Assembly (NCBI RefSeq): GCF_949987535.1
Contig: NC_080067.1
Coordinates: 60,694,405 to 60,758,404, forward strand
Length of the DNA stretch: 64,000 nt
From: Balaenoptera acutorostrata
Taxonomy: Eukaryota > Chordata > Mammalia > Artiodactyla > Balaenopteridae
Reading direction: 5' to 3'
The notes beneath the pieces are model-generated. The model was given only the letters and a program-made list of their open reading frames with translations, was not told the origin of the DNA and searched no databases. How positions within the stretch are numbered: the stretch's first letter is position 1; each line of letters begins with the position of its first letter. Positions 10,950 through 22,489 of the stretch are shown here, piece by piece. The translations under genes and the position numbers were made by a program.

Positions 10950-12690
10950 GTTATATATTTATCTTTGCACAATAAATTGTGTGTGTATGTGTGTGTGTGT
11001 GAAGAGAAAACGGGAAAGAGAGAATGAGAAAGAGAGAGAGATTTTGCCAAAAGATGGATCCTATATGAAAGCATGGGAGGCATGGACCTTTCCCCCAGAG
11101 AGTGTCTCTCACAGAGCAGTCCAAAAAGTATTTGTAAGTTGAAATGAATAACCAAAAGAATAGCAGAGTGTATAAGTTACCTCAAACTAACTTCATTTGC
11201 AAACTATAAATACCACAATTAAACCATTAATGCCATTCTTAATTGTCTCAGTAATGATTCAGATCAAGATCTTGAACTTTTACCACTGTATATACACAAA
11301 ACTTGGAAAAGTACATAAAATCAACAAAGTCAATTCAATTAATTTCTTAGCATACTTAAAATTCAGGATGGACAATGATAATTTTTGTTGTCACTTGAAG
11401 TTATAAAGTAGCAATTTATAAAGCATAACAGTGGAAAAGAAGAAGAAGACATACATATTGTGTATGATTATGATTTTCTGGACATGTTAGAATTCATCTT
11501 TATTATAATTGTTGGATATATAATATAGAACATTACTTTAGAACAATGTGGGCACACGAAAGTATATCAAATGAATAATATTTCATATGCTGAGTCCATC
11601 TTATATTTTGGTTTTAATCTAAATTTTTGTAGAACGATTCAATGCTACTTTAAAAAATAAACTGTAAAGAATACAAATTATAGTCATTATCATGATTTGT
11701 TTTAAAATCAGGCCATTACACCTTAAGTAAGTTTCATCTGAAGGAAATCAACTACAATTGAAAAAGCAAAAGAAAGTATTGAGAAAACAATCTAAGTGTG
11801 ATATTAGTAGATATTTTACTTCTGAATATAGATAAATGTCAAATGAATAATCTTTTTAAAGTATAAACTTTTATGGGATTATTTCAATTTAAAAAAAAAA
11901 CAGCCTCAGCTGTTAGCATGAAGTCTAATAGCATTTATTGACATGCACTGAGTTGGAAAAATAAGATATTATAGCGAAATGGAAAGTGCACACATTTGAT
12001 TCAATTTGAAGACAGTTGTATACTGCCCAAGCTAACCTTTGTTTTGTAGAAAGAAATAATCAGATTAACAATGAAGCCACACCCCAATCTCAGAAAGTGA
12101 AGCAGAGAATGAAATTTAAGAAAACGAAACTGTCTTACTTTGCAATTATCTACCCCAGCTTTAATTTTGCCTTGCAACACAGTTTAATTTTCAAGATATA
12201 CAGTGCAATCTCACTTATTAATACTTGTGTTGCTATTTCTTTTGGTAGCAACTTGACATATGGGGCTACTTGCACAGTGCAGCAACAAGGATATGGGACT
12301 TAAATCCAACACATTTTTTTTGTCCAGAATAATTAGTTCAGTGTTTGCCCCTGAGCCAGCAATGCATTTTACGGTGACTACTTTCCTAGGAGTCCAACAG
12401 ATATTTGCACTAAGAATGGATCAAACAAAAGTTATATTAACTTATCTCTAATAAAGGCTTTAAATATTTGGAGAAAATGTTAATCTTTGTGTCACACATC
12501 CAAGATGATGATAAATCATTCACAATAAATTGATTGCAGTAGGTGCCACAAAATAAAGACAATTTTCCTCCAATAAAAGCTCATCTAACCAGATTTACTT
12601 ATCTTCTCATCTTTTTCTATAAAAGCATTTGATGGCCATGTATCCAGGCTGCGACAAGATGCTGATTTTATGGAAAATCACAGATAGTTC
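10950..12690. other. Unassigned unique sequence with a GT run
   Basis: A short (GT)n run lies at 10979-11001, followed by an AG-rich tract to 11040. Beyond that the sequence is A/T-rich with no element I can name. The 95-aa frame at 12016-12303 shows no motif. Confidence 0.45.
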
Positions 12691-12694
12691 ACTT

Positions 12695-12775
12695 TTGTAT
12701 ATTTAGCACCTAGCACAGTGACTGACCCACGCTACATACTCAGTAAAAGTACGGAACTGGCTGGAAACGTGAATG
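12695..12775 (+). repeat. L2/MIR 3'-end fragment
   Basis: 'tttagcacctagcacagtgactgacc...ctcagtaaaagtacg' matches the 'gcctggcacatagtaggtgctcaataaat' ending shared by L2 and MIR. Confidence 0.45.
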
Positions 12776-12884
12776 AATTCTGTGTAACAACAACTGAACA
12801 AAATTATGCTCTTAGGACATTATGCTGGAGTCAATTTTAAATAAAATAGGATGGGGTGGGGGGGGGGATATTCTCATATATTGC

Positions 12885-13420
12885 ATGTGTGAGTAAATAT
12901 TTATACATATTTCCTGATGGCAGTTTAACAAGATTTTTTAAAAGACTTAAAAATGTGCATACACTTTGATCTAACATTCTCTTTTCCAGAAATTAATCCC
13001 AAGAAAAGTATTTAGGATGCACACAAAGATTTGCCTATCTTTTTAATAATAGCAAAAAGCTGGAAATTATCTTCTAAATATATAATAAAAACTAAACGGT
13101 CAAATAAATGATAACAATCACACATCGAAATATTTTTCAGACCATAAAAAAGAATGCTATCTTTTAAGGGAAACTTGCTCATTATTTATTAAATTAAAAT
13201 TTTAGTTTAAACTGGAATGTATAGTGTAATCCCATTTTCGGTGCAAATGTACGCATATGCATCTACAGACAGAAGAGTGATACACACTAAGTTGTTCCTT
13301 ATGGTTATCTCTGGATGGGGCATTTAATTTTCTTTTTCCTGTCTGAATTTTATAATTTTCAACAGTGGACCTGTATTTTTATGGAAATAAAAAAATGCAA
13401 ATAAGAACGTGAAAAAAAGA
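12885..13420 (+). mobile_element. Old L1 (L1M/L1ME-type) 3' end
   Basis: A decayed forward L1 3' region: 'ttttaataatagcaaaaagctggaaat' near 13040 matches the ORF2 'tatttacaatagccaggtcatggaa' segment. 'tatggttatctctggatggggca' near 13300 and 'tataattttcaacagtgg' near 13350 match old L1 3' UTRs. Confidence 0.65.
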
Positions 13421-13809
13421 TGCTTGGAATGAGATAAGAGACAAGGCCACTCACTGTCAGTCCCTCTTCTGAGTAACCTGAGTGATGGCTGCTCCTTTAC
13501 CAGTGCTACTTCTAGCACTGCTTTAATCCGCTCACTTATTGGATAAAATGGATTAAGAAATCCAGTCATCCAGCTGTCCCTATTTCTTGATAGCATCAAA
13601 TCCAGAATGAGTTTCCATTTTATAATCCATCCTTAGAATCATCAGCACAAGAAGTCCAAACCCTGGAAGAAGGTCCTCCCAAGACTCCCTTCCTGAAATG
13701 CTTTCATCTCTGCACTTGAAGGCATTCTCAGACCCTGCTGCACCAGGTAATTAAACCCAGCTTTGGGACTATGGGTGTGTTCCTGGTGGTTTTAGGTGGC
13801 TTCTGGCAT

Positions 13810-13950
13810 TGTGATGAGGATGGTGGTGAAACTGATGTCAGTGATGCTGGTAGTGGTGGTGGTAGTGACTTGATGGTGTTGGTAGTGGTGGTGGATGGCT
13901 GTGATGGTGATGGGGTAGGGGTGGGGTGGTAATAGAGGTGGCGGGGCCGG
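13810..13950 (+). repeat. Imperfect (TGG/TGA)n repeat
   Basis: GGTGGTGG, GATGGTG and GTAGTGG units recur for about 140 bp. The 70-aa minus-strand frame across it is proline/histidine-rich repeat translation, not a gene. Confidence 0.75.
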
Positions 13951-14089
13951 TGTTTAACGCTGGTAGTATCAGGACCCCAGGAAACAAAAGAAAAATGTTC
14001 TTTTCTGCATATTTCAACAATTTAACAATAAATTCTATTACTCCCAGCACAGTAAAGGCAATAAAGTGAAGTAAAAAGAAAATATATCA

Positions 14090-14235
14090 GGAGTCAGGAG
14101 CTACAGGTTTGAGTCTTGGTTTTGCCACTAGTTTGTTACTTTAAGCTAATCATTCAACCTCTCTGTACCCCACCTAATTCATCTACAAAATGAAGTTCAC
14201 TTGATTAACTCCTAAAGTAACTTCTCACACTATGT
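14090..14235 (+). repeat. MIR SINE fragment
   Basis: Forward MIR landmarks: 'gagtcttggttttgccactag', 'ctaatcattcaacctctctgtacc', 'catctacaaaatgaag'. Confidence 0.65.
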
Positions 14236-14277
14236 AGCTTCGTTTGTGTGCTCTTTCCAAGTTATCAGAGTCACAGG

Positions 14278-14489
14278 CCTAGACCAGATCACATACAGTC
14301 TAGGTCCACTGCCTGTTTTTTGTAAGTAAAGTTTTATTGGCAGACACCCACATATGTTACATACTGTCTATGGCTGCTTCACATTACAATGAAACATAAC
14401 AGTTGAGTGATCACAACAGAAACTGTATGGCCCACAAAGCCTAAAGTATTTATTACTGACCCTTTGCAGAAAAAGCTTGCTGACCTCTG
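14278..14489 (+). mobile_element. MER20-like hAT-Charlie DNA transposon
   Basis: About 212 bp with the diagnostic series 'tgcctgttttttgtaagtaaagttttattgg', 'tactgtctatggctgcttcac', 'actgtatggcccacaaagcc' and 'aaaaagcttgctgacctctg'. Length and order fit MER20, a non-autonomous hAT element of about 219 bp. The terminal inverted repeat is clear on the right and decayed on the left. The family name is from memory. Confidence 0.6.
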
Positions 14490-14594
14490 GTTTAGGCATA
14501 CGTTAAATAGGAGTTTGGCATGCTTAAGACATACCTTATTAGCATAAGGTACATTTCACAAAGTAGAGATTTTAGTCTACTTTGTTCATTAATG

Positions 14595-14685
14595 CATCCC
14601 AAGTGCCTATGACAGTACCTAGCACCTAGTTGATGCTGAATAAGTATTTATTAAATGAATGAGCACATAAGAATGAATGAATGAA
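14595..14685 (+). repeat. L2 3'-end fragment
   Basis: 'gtacctagcacctagttgatgctgaataagtatttattaaatgaatgagc' matches the L2/MIR 3' end, with the following (GAAT)-like repeats typical of L2 tails. Confidence 0.5.
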
Positions 14686-15354
14686 CACATTGTAGCCTCT
14701 GCAAGCCTAAAATACCTATTCATCAATACCCTTCTTGCCATGGTATGGTTTTTATTTTCTGTGGAATTTAAAATATATTCTGATAAAGGGAGTCTATATG
14801 TAATATCCATCTGCAGTGTTGTCATATAACTTGACCAACTGTATATAGTTGCAACCGCACAACGGGGAAGTGAATAACAGGAAGTGAATGTCAGCATGAA
14901 TCTCAAATACAGTAGCAGCACACAATATCTGATCCCACTTAGAAGACCAGCATGGATTAATAAAAGTAGACTCTCATATTTCTGGAAAAATGCTCTTCTT
15001 TGATTCAGAAGGTAAAAGAATCAAGTAAAAATGGAAACAAGTCACCAAATATAATCTGAGTATGAGTATCCTTTGTTTTCAGGTTTCTAAAAATAAAGTA
15101 TGCTGATCTTTCGTGTGTTTTGTGTCAGCTTCCAGAACAAAAGTCATCAGCAATGAACCCAAAGTCAGAAACTTAGGTTTATGTAGCTTGCTATATATAT
15201 GTATATATATATGCTGACACACCCAGTAAACTTTTAGTTTCTGAAAAATGTATTCTCTTTTGTTTACTTGATTGTATCCATTGTATTGCACATAGGTTTT
15301 TTGTTTTCCTTTGTTTACTTTGCATGTCATCAAAGTTAGTGGTGATGATAAATA

Positions 15355-15610
15355 GCTACTGAATAAAGAGCACAGCCTTTGAAAACACAGACCTGGTTCA
15401 AATTTCCAGCTCCATAAACTTACTAGCTCTGTTGCTGTAGGTAAGTTACTTAACCTCACTATGCCTCAGTTTCCTCATTTTTTGAATGCAGATAATAAAA
15501 TTCACTTTATATAATTGTCTAGAGCAATAAATAATATAACAAACATAAAGGGCCTAATACCTTTCCCTACACACAGTCTGCACTGAATAATGACAGTGAT
15601 TATGATATCT
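15355..15610 (+). repeat. MIR SINE, nearly full length
   Basis: The whole MIR order is present: 'gagcacagcctttg', 'cctggttcaaatttccagctcc', 'acttactagctctgttgctg', 'taagttacttaacctcactatgcctcagtttcctcat', then the 3' tail. Confidence 0.8.
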
Positions 15611-16834
15611 ACCTTGATTGTATTATATATTTAAATGATATTATTGTCATATATTACATAATTACATTGCAGTATTTATAGTGTGTCTATGAGAACTTTG
15701 ATTGCAAACGGCAAGAACAAATGTTTTAAAGTACCATCTGATTTGAATCATTTTTTACTTTAGAGTTTAATTTTAATCTTTCATAGGGTCAGCAACACAC
15801 AAAACATTTTTCCAATTACGAGTCTATTTTTTTCTTTGAAAAGAAAGCCTGTTGCATTGTTTCACCAGTATTCTTCCCAGACAGTAATACCAGAGAGATT
15901 TGCTGTTCCTCCCTCCTAAAGAGGTCATAAAGGGTCAGCAATGCTTCAGGAACTTGCCTAAATAAGCCACTCATTCCCAGCTGGGCACAGGAAAGTGCTT
16001 ACATGAGGACACAGCAAATAAGCACTGGCTGCTGATATCATTAAAGAGTACAGAACATGTTTTTTTATTTCACTAAAAAGCATACTGTAAAATTCTGAGT
16101 GTGTACACAGTGCTATTCAGAAGATAATTCTCTTTATCAGTATAAAAACTACCACCATCATCTTGAAATTACAAACCAATTTAAAATTTCATTCCAAAAA
16201 TATCTGAGTGTCTACTATGGGTATAAGATTGTATTAAGTGTAGTAGTAGATGTAAGGATGAATAATGTAAACTTCTGGAAGGTTAGCTGGAAGGTTTTCT
16301 GTTTCTGCTCTTTAAAACTGGATTCAGCTTGATTGCCACAAACTAGAGTTTGCCTATTGTTCTCTATTTATGTTTTAAATGTGTCTATAAATAGCCTTGG
16401 GTATGTCTCAGCAACTATCTCAAAAACGTTTGGTGATGTTAACTTACTGATTTGAGTTCCTTAGAAGACTTGAGATAGCTAAAAAAATTTTAAGCTCTCA
16501 TGTGAATTCAAGAAGAATGCTCAATCCTTATTCTTGTGCCTAAATTAGTTACATTCTTTCTGATCCATTCTATATTGCCAATGTCGTTAAGGGAATTGTA
16601 TAGTAAATGGCAGTACAGAAGAATTTGTTACAGACCAAAAGAAATTTTAAGAAAATAATAGAATTGTGGAATTTGGGGGAAAGCAGATGATACATACAAT
16701 ACATACAGTTTTCCAGGTTAAAATTTACTTTGAATTCTGGAAGGAACACAAAACGCTTTCCTTCTCCCACCCTCCTGAACCCAGCAATAAACTCTGAACC
16801 TGAAAGAAACAGTAATAGTGATCAAGATTAAAAA
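15611..16834. other. Unassigned unique sequence
   Basis: No gene or repeat recognised. A less A/T-rich block at 15780-16010 is free of repeats. The 77-aa plus frame at 16099-16332 has no motif. Confidence 0.45.
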
Positions 16835-16845
16835 CACATTATTGG
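16835..16845. repeat. Target-site duplication, left (CACATTATTGG)
   Basis: An 11-bp direct repeat of 17257-17267, abutting the SINE 5' end. Confidence 0.85.
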
Positions 16846-17256
16846 GGCTTCCCTGGTGGCGCAGTGGTTGAGAATCCGCCTGCCAATGCAGGGGACATGG
16901 GTTCGAGCCCTGGTCTGGGAAGATCCCACATGCCGCGGAGCGACTGGGCCCGTGAGCCACAATTGCTGAGCCTGCGCGTCTGGAGCCTGTGCTCCGCAGC
17001 GGGAGAGGCCGGGATAGTGAGAGGCCCGCGCACTGCGATGAAGAGCGGTCCCCGCACCGCGATGAAGAGTGGCCCCCGCTTGCCGCAACTAGAGAAAGCC
17101 CTCGCACAGAAACGAAGACCCAACACAGCCATAAATAAATAAATAAATAAATAAAATAATAAAAAAAAACTAATTAAATGGGAAACAACAGTAAGATATA
17201 ATTTAATTTGCAAATAAAATGCCATGACTTTGTGTAAACTTTAAAAAAAAAAAAAC
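16846..17256 (+). mobile_element. CHR-type SINE with an 85-bp 3' extension and second A tail
   Basis: A tRNA-derived SINE begins GGGCTTCCCTGGTGGCGCAG (A-box-like TGGCGCAGTGG; B-box-like GGTTCGAGCCC near 16901) and runs to a (TAAA)n tail at about 17131-17169. The target-site duplication CACATTATTGG (16835-16845 and 17257-17267) does not flank that tail. It lies after another ~85 bp ending in AATAAAATGCC... and 13 A (17243-17255). The extension may be read-through sequence carried from the source locus. Overlapping frames of 86-129 aa are SINE translation. Confidence 0.85.
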
Positions 17257-17267
17257 CACATTATTGG
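17257..17267. repeat. Target-site duplication, right (CACATTATTGG)
   Basis: Lies directly after the second A tail, which shows that the extension belongs to the same insertion. Confidence 0.85.
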
Positions 17268-18230
17268 ACTAAAGTGCTGATGCCAATGATATAAACTTTT
17301 CTTCTTTGGAGAGAAGACCTTTCAATCATTTTAATTCAGGTAGCTGGTTCCCCTGGGATTTGTCCTCATTTTGGACTCATCTTGATTCTCTTTTAAATTT
17401 GTTAGATGGGCCTGGTCTACTTTCTGCTCAGAAGAGGTTCCATTTTCAAAAGGTGTTTAGACCAGCTACCAAGGCCCTAGGGAAGAAACAGTCCCATGTT
17501 TCCTTAAAGAGATTTTCCTTGGAATTTTCATCTTGATTGTTCTCACCATCAGAGTGATAAAACCAAGAAGACTGAGCTTAGGCTATAGGCATTGGAGAAA
17601 ATACACAAGTTCTCTTAGGACTCCAGTCCTTTTTTTTTCTTAAAGCCTTTAATTTTTTAGTTGAGGCCAACCACATTATGATAATCTGCTTTACTCAAAG
17701 TCTACTGATTTAAATGTTAAACTCATCTAAAAAATACCTTCATAGCACATCTAGGTACCCTGGCTTCACTAGGTTGACACATAAAATTAACCATCGTACA
17801 TGTCCATGTAATTAGCCTCATTAGAGTTTTAAACTGTACACTTAACCTTTTCTAAACTGAAGATATGTAGAGAAGTCCCATATTTTTACATAAGCTGATA
17901 AAAATTGGATAGCCTTATCTGGTGTCTCATCAAAAAAAAATGCATTCAGTAACAATGAAAGAAAATCATTGAAAAAATATTTATTAATATGTCTGGAAAA
18001 GGCAGCAAAGGGAAACTATATTCAAAACACACAGCAATGGTTTTAAACACAGATTCCCAATTCTTTTTTTTTCATTCTCTAACCTAGTATCATAGCTACT
18101 ACCCACAGTTTCTGGTCTCTAGCTTCTAGGCTCATGTATTTAAAATCCTCAAAAAATCTTAAAACTCAACTTTCCCTGCCTCTTTTTTTTCCTCTCTCTC
18201 TTTCTTTCCATTTTTTCACTTTTCCAGAAG
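17268..18230. other. Unassigned unique sequence
   Basis: No element or gene recognised. A pyrimidine-rich run lies at 18180-18225. The 76-aa frame at 17306-17536 has no motif. Confidence 0.45.
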
Positions 18231-18235
18231 TAGTC

Positions 18236-18589
18236 TGTTATGGCCTACATGTTTAGGTCCCTCAAAATCCATATGTTATAATCTCAACCTCCAATGTGAT
18301 GGTATTAGGAGGTAGGGCCTATAGGAGTGATTAGATCACAAGGGTGCTGAATGGAATTAGTAGTCTTGTAAGGGGCTAAAGAGACCAGAGTTTTCCTCTT
18401 TCACCACGTGAGGACACAGCCAGAAGACCGTCATCTGTGAACCAAGAAGCAGGCTCTCACAGACACGAAATCTGTTGGTGCTTTGATCTTGGACTTCCCA
18501 GCCTCCAGAATCGTGAGAAATAAATTTCTATTGTTTATAAGCCACCCATCTATGGTATTTTGTTACAGCAGCCTGAACTGACTACAACA
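18236..18589 (+). mobile_element. Solo LTR, MLT1-type (ERVL-MaLR)
   Basis: A 354-bp LTR begins TG and ends CA. It carries 'aatgtgatggtattaggaggt', 'acgtgaggacacagcc', 'gatcttggacttcccagcc' and 'gagaaataaatttctattgtttataagccac', the MaLR LTR signature with its AATAAA site near 18518. TAGTC flanks it on both sides (18231-18235, 18590-18594), the 5-bp duplication expected for ERVL relatives. There is no internal retroviral sequence next to it, so it is a recombined solo LTR. The exact subfamily (MLT1 versus MST) is from memory. Confidence 0.85.
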
Positions 18590-18969
18590 TAGTCTTTGTT
18601 CCCCCGATTATCTATCTTTATAACTCATCCTTTTTGCCTTTAGCAATGCTCTGCTTCGTCCATTACTCTGGTCAGCATGTGAAAGGTCTGAGAACCGGGC
18701 AGACATATACAGGAGAAGACAAAAAGAAGAGGAGAGAGGTTTTAACACTCAAATATTAACTATTTTTTAAATCTTCATTATATCTGGATTTTTAAAATTC
18801 CAATATTATTGTTACATTCAGGGGTGGGCAGATTTTTCCTTAGGTACATACCAGTCAAATTCTATCAAAACCCACCCAACGGACCACCAGACCTCATCTT
18901 CATCTATCATCCACTTCTCACAATTTACGAACAGCAGAAATAGAGAACATCTTACAATCCCTGGACACA

Positions 18970-19305
18970 TTATATATCTTCTGATTTCTATGCTTTTACA
19001 TGCTATGTGTTTGGTTTTAATAAGCTCTCCTTTCTCATCTGCCTTGGTAACTATCCATGCATAATTTAACACCCAGCTCAAATATTACTCTCTGAAACCT
19101 TCACAAGCCCTTAGTCCTCTTGGGCCAAGTTTCTTTCTCCTCTCTGGTTTCATTATACTGTGAACACACCACAAACAGTGCTTTTCATATTATATTAAAC
19201 TATTGCTTTATAAGTTTGTCTAATCAGATGGAATTACTTAAAAGCTAGACCCCTATTTTCTATACCTCTGCATCCACAATTTTATTAACCCAGACTTGTG
19301 ACTAC
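18970..19305 (+). repeat. L2 LINE fragment
   Basis: Forward decayed L2 ORF2 3' end: 'acacccagctcaaatattactctctgaaacc' corresponds to the 'ctcagctcaaatgtcacctcctc' segment, followed by the C/T-rich downstream region. Confidence 0.55.
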
Positions 19306-19315
19306 AAGAGATAGA

Positions 19316-19326
19316 AACCTAGTTCT
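19316..19326. repeat. Target-site duplication, left (AACCTAGTTCT)
   Basis: An 11-bp direct repeat of 19841-19851. Confidence 0.85.
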
Positions 19327-19840
19327 TTGTGTGTGTCTGTGTTTTTATTTTTTTATTGGAGTGTAGTTGCTTTACAATGTTGTATTAGTTTCTACTGTAC
19401 AGCAAAGTGAATCAGCTATACATATACATATATCCCTCTTTTTTGGATTTTCTTCCCATTTAGGTCACCACAGAGCACTGAGTAGAGTTCCCTGTGCTAT
19501 ACGGTAGGTTCTCATTAGTTATCTATTTTATACATAGTATCAATAGTGTATATACATCAATCCCAATCTCCCAATTCATCCCACCCCACCCCCACTTTCC
19601 CCCTTGGTATCCATACATTTGTTCTCTATGTCTGTGTCTCTATTTCTGCTTTGTAAATAAGATCATCTATACCAATTTTTTCAGATTCCACATATATGCA
19701 TTTATACAGAACTACCATGTGACCCAGCAATCCTACTACTGGGCATATACCCAGAGAACACCGTAATTCAAAAAGACACATGCACCCCAGTGTTCATTGC
19801 AGCACTATTTACAATAGCCAGGTCATGGAGATAACCTAGG
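19327..19840 (-). mobile_element. Twin-primed L1 insertion, minus orientation
   Basis: 19345-19700 is L1 3' UTR sequence in reverse (it reads 'attggagtgtagttgctttacaatg'). From about 19706 the sequence switches to forward ORF2 ('actaccatgtgacccagcaatcc' through 'aatagccaggtcatggag'). Relative to the intact L1 at 60610-60920, about 180 bp between the two parts is missing. AACCTAGTTCT at 19316-19326 and 19841-19851 flanks the whole. The arrangement is the mirror image of the plus-oriented twin-primed copy at 5760. Confidence 0.87.
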
Positions 19841-19851
19841 AACCTAGTTCT
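19841..19851. repeat. Target-site duplication, right (AACCTAGTTCT)
   Basis: Pairs with 19316-19326 across the inverted L1. Confidence 0.85.
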
Positions 19852-20636
19852 AACAAAGGAACTAATGGGCCACTGTGGTTCACTAACTCACACGTCCTGG
19901 ACTGTGGCATCTCAGATGACCAACCCCAAAGGAAAGCAAATCTTTCTTCCCAAACATCCACAGATTAACTCCCCTATGAGTCATAGGCTCATCGACAAAT
20001 TTACCACAAAGCCAAGTACTATGATTAGCTCAATCTAAGCCAAATACCTATCACCATGGGCTCCGAGGACGTTGGCTTCATGACCATTGCCTCACCAGGA
20101 CCAAAAAGTGAGAGGGGGCAGCTATGCAGAGAGGGTATGCTGATACTAAGAGAAAGAGGGGATCTGGCTATGTGATAGGCCGCGGAAAACCAGAGCACCT
20201 ACAGCTTGCTTCTCTGGAATTTAGCACAGTGCTTAGCAGTGATAAGTGCTAAATAAATATTGAGTTAATAAATAAACACTAGTTGTTCTCCTATGTCCTA
20301 CTAATGCTCTCAGGATCTAAAAACAGATTTACCAACACATTGCATTTCCAAAGACAATTACCCACAGTAATTAACCTCAGATTTCACATTAAATTCTGAT
20401 ACTTCATGAACCACCTGTTCCTCAGATATTTCCAACTTACGACTGAAAATCTAATAGTAATGCCATTTAAATTTATTTATTACTTAGAAATTCTATAATC
20501 ACTAAGCCTTCTCAAGATTTAAATATACCACATTAACATATATATTTATATTTATGCACACACATATACACACACATTTATATGTATGCACACACTTATA
20601 TGCAGGTATAAAAAGAGGTCTTTCTCATATCAGAGG
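19852..20636. other. Mostly unique sequence with an L2-like end and CA/TA run
   Basis: An L2/MIR-like 3' end lies at about 20210-20280 ('acagtgcttagcagtgataagtgctaaataaatattg'). A mixed (CA)/(TATG) run lies at 20535-20605. Nothing else recognised. Confidence 0.45.
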
Positions 20637-20646
20637 AATAAGTCTT

Positions 20647-20720
20647 CTTTTTTTTTAACATCTTTATTGGAGTATAATTGCTTTACAATGGTGTGTTAGT
20701 TTCTGCTTTATAACATGAGA
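20647..20720 (-). mobile_element. Very short 5'-truncated L1 (74 bp)
   Basis: Only a T-run and the last ~60 bp of an L1 3' UTR are present, in reverse ('aacatctttattggagtataattgctttacaatgg'). AATAAGTCTT at 20637-20646 and 20721-20730 is the target-site duplication, which shows a complete, extremely truncated insertion rather than a deletion remnant. Confidence 0.88.
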
Positions 20721-20883
20721 AATAAGTCTTAATGTAGAGTCACCACCATGCTATAAACTTGATGAAGTTTGTTTTTCTATCTGCCCGACAACTATCTACT
20801 AAAAATGTTCTTTTATTTTATTCCATACATATAACAAACAAGTGTTTTATCAGGAAAAACTCAAGTTTAAAGAATAGGTTCCT

Positions 20884-21218
20884 GGGCTTCCCTGGTGGCG
20901 CAGTGGTTAAGAATCCACCTGCCAATGCAGGGGACACGGGTTTGATCCCTGGTCTGGGAAGATCCCACATGCCGCGGAGCAACTAAGCCCGTGTGCCACA
21001 ACGACTGAGGCCCCGAACCACAACTACTGAGCCCACATCCCACAACTACTGAAGCCCGCGCACCTAGAGCCCGTGCTCCACAACAAGAGAAGCCACCGCA
21101 ATGAGAAGCGCGCGCACCGCAATGAAGAGTAGCCCCTACTCACTGCAGCTAGAGAAAGCCTGCGTGGAGCAACAAAGACCCAACGCAGCCAAAAATAAAT
21201 AAATTTATTTGAAAAAAA
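20884..21218 (+). mobile_element. CHR-type tRNA-derived SINE, full length
   Basis: Starts GGGCTTCCCTGGTGGCGCAG, has a B-box-like GGTTTGATCCC near 20939, a C/G-rich body with repeated 'CCACAACTACTGA' units, and a tail AAATAAATAAATTTATTTG then A10. AAAGAATAGGTTCCT (15 bp) flanks it at 20869-20883 and 21219-21233. Non-coding; moved by L1 proteins in trans. Confidence 0.93.
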
Positions 21219-21233
21219 AAAGAATAGGTTCCT

Positions 21234-22259
21234 CCAGTTTGGGATAGTTTAGGCTATGGCTTTGTCTTAAAAAGAAAGAAGTGAGATGAAAACAAAAGAA
21301 CAATTGAATAATAGATAACAAACTAAAGGTAAACTTTCATGGCCCTTTTTTCAGATGTTAGGTTTCATCAGTCTTTTATTATTGAAGGACACTGTCTTTA
21401 GCAATCAAGTTTCAGGGCAATCAAAAACATACTTAAAGGTGCAATCTTTACGTTTTTAAAAGCTCTAATTAAAATAAGTCATTTTCTTTAACTTTGTTTC
21501 TATCAAAGAAAGCATTAACTTTAAAATATACTCTCATTTTTAATAAAAACACAGGATTGACACATAATCAGTGCAAATAAAAGCATAATCCCTCACAGTA
21601 ACACTTCATAGTCTCTCATTATCCTTTCATTATCTCTTACCCTTGTAGTTATTCTCAGCAGCATCAGAAACCCAGAAATTATGCAGAGCAGATATTGTGC
21701 CCAAACTTGTCAAAAATAAGCAACAGACACAGTTATATACAAATAAAACCATTACTGAATCTGCAGGAGCCAAATGAACTATACAAGGTGTTAATTAATT
21801 TTACATTTCTAATATTTCAGTCATATTTCCTTGGAAATGGACACCTACATGAAGAAAAGAAATATAGCCTGCATGTAGCGACTAGGTACAAAAAATTCTG
21901 AATATACAAATGCAAAACTTTTCTTGGATAATATTTATATTTTCCATTAGCATCTGGCTCCTTCTCCAATAAAGTTCAGTATTTGTGACAGCCTTTCTTT
22001 CAGAAATGTGAAGGCTTCCTTGCCGCAAGCATTTCAAATGCTCAGAAATACCAACTGTGATTCAAATGATTTATAAGGTCATCACCCAAGAAAAGTCATG
22101 TATACTGAATATCCAAGTAGTCAAATGGAAGGAAAATGTAAGGTGGTGCATGTGTGTGTGCGTGCATGCATGTGCATGCATACATACACTTGGGGAAGAA
22201 GCTTCTAGAATGGATAGTGAGACAAAGCAGTAAAAAAAAATAGAAGTGAAACATATAAT
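21234..22259. other. Unassigned unique sequence with a TG/CATG run
   Basis: A purine-pyrimidine alternating run (TGTGTGTGCGTGCATGCATG...) lies at 22149-22190. No gene or transposon recognised. Confidence 0.45.
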
Positions 22260-22275
22260 ATAAAACAGAGCTCTC

Positions 22276-22465
22276 TGGACTTCCCTGGCAGTCCAGTGGT
22301 TAGGATTTCGCCTTCTAGTGTGGGGGGTGCGGGTTCAGTCCCTGGTCGGGGAGCTGGGATCCCACATGCCTCGCGGGCAAAAAACCAAAACAGAAGCAAT
22401 ATTGTAACAAATTCAATAAAGACTTTAAAAATGGTCCACATCAAAATAAAAAAATCTTTAAAAAA
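22276..22465 (+). mobile_element. CHR-2-type SINE
   Basis: A shorter tRNA-related SINE: 'ggacttccctggcagtccagtggtt', B-box-like GGTTCAGTCCC near 22332, then the 3' unique part 'aatattgtaacaaattcaataaagac' and an A-rich tail. The flanks ATAAAACAGAGCTCTC (22260-22275) and ATAAAACAGACCTCTC (22466-22481) differ by one base. The minus-strand 79-aa frame is an artefact of it. Confidence 0.9.
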
Positions 22466-22489
22466 ATAAAACAGACCTCTCAGTTCCTT

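Noticed and set aside
16718..17225. Cluster of overlapping 86-129 aa frames on both strands
   Set aside because: They lie over the GC-rich body of a CHR SINE and recur at other SINE copies.
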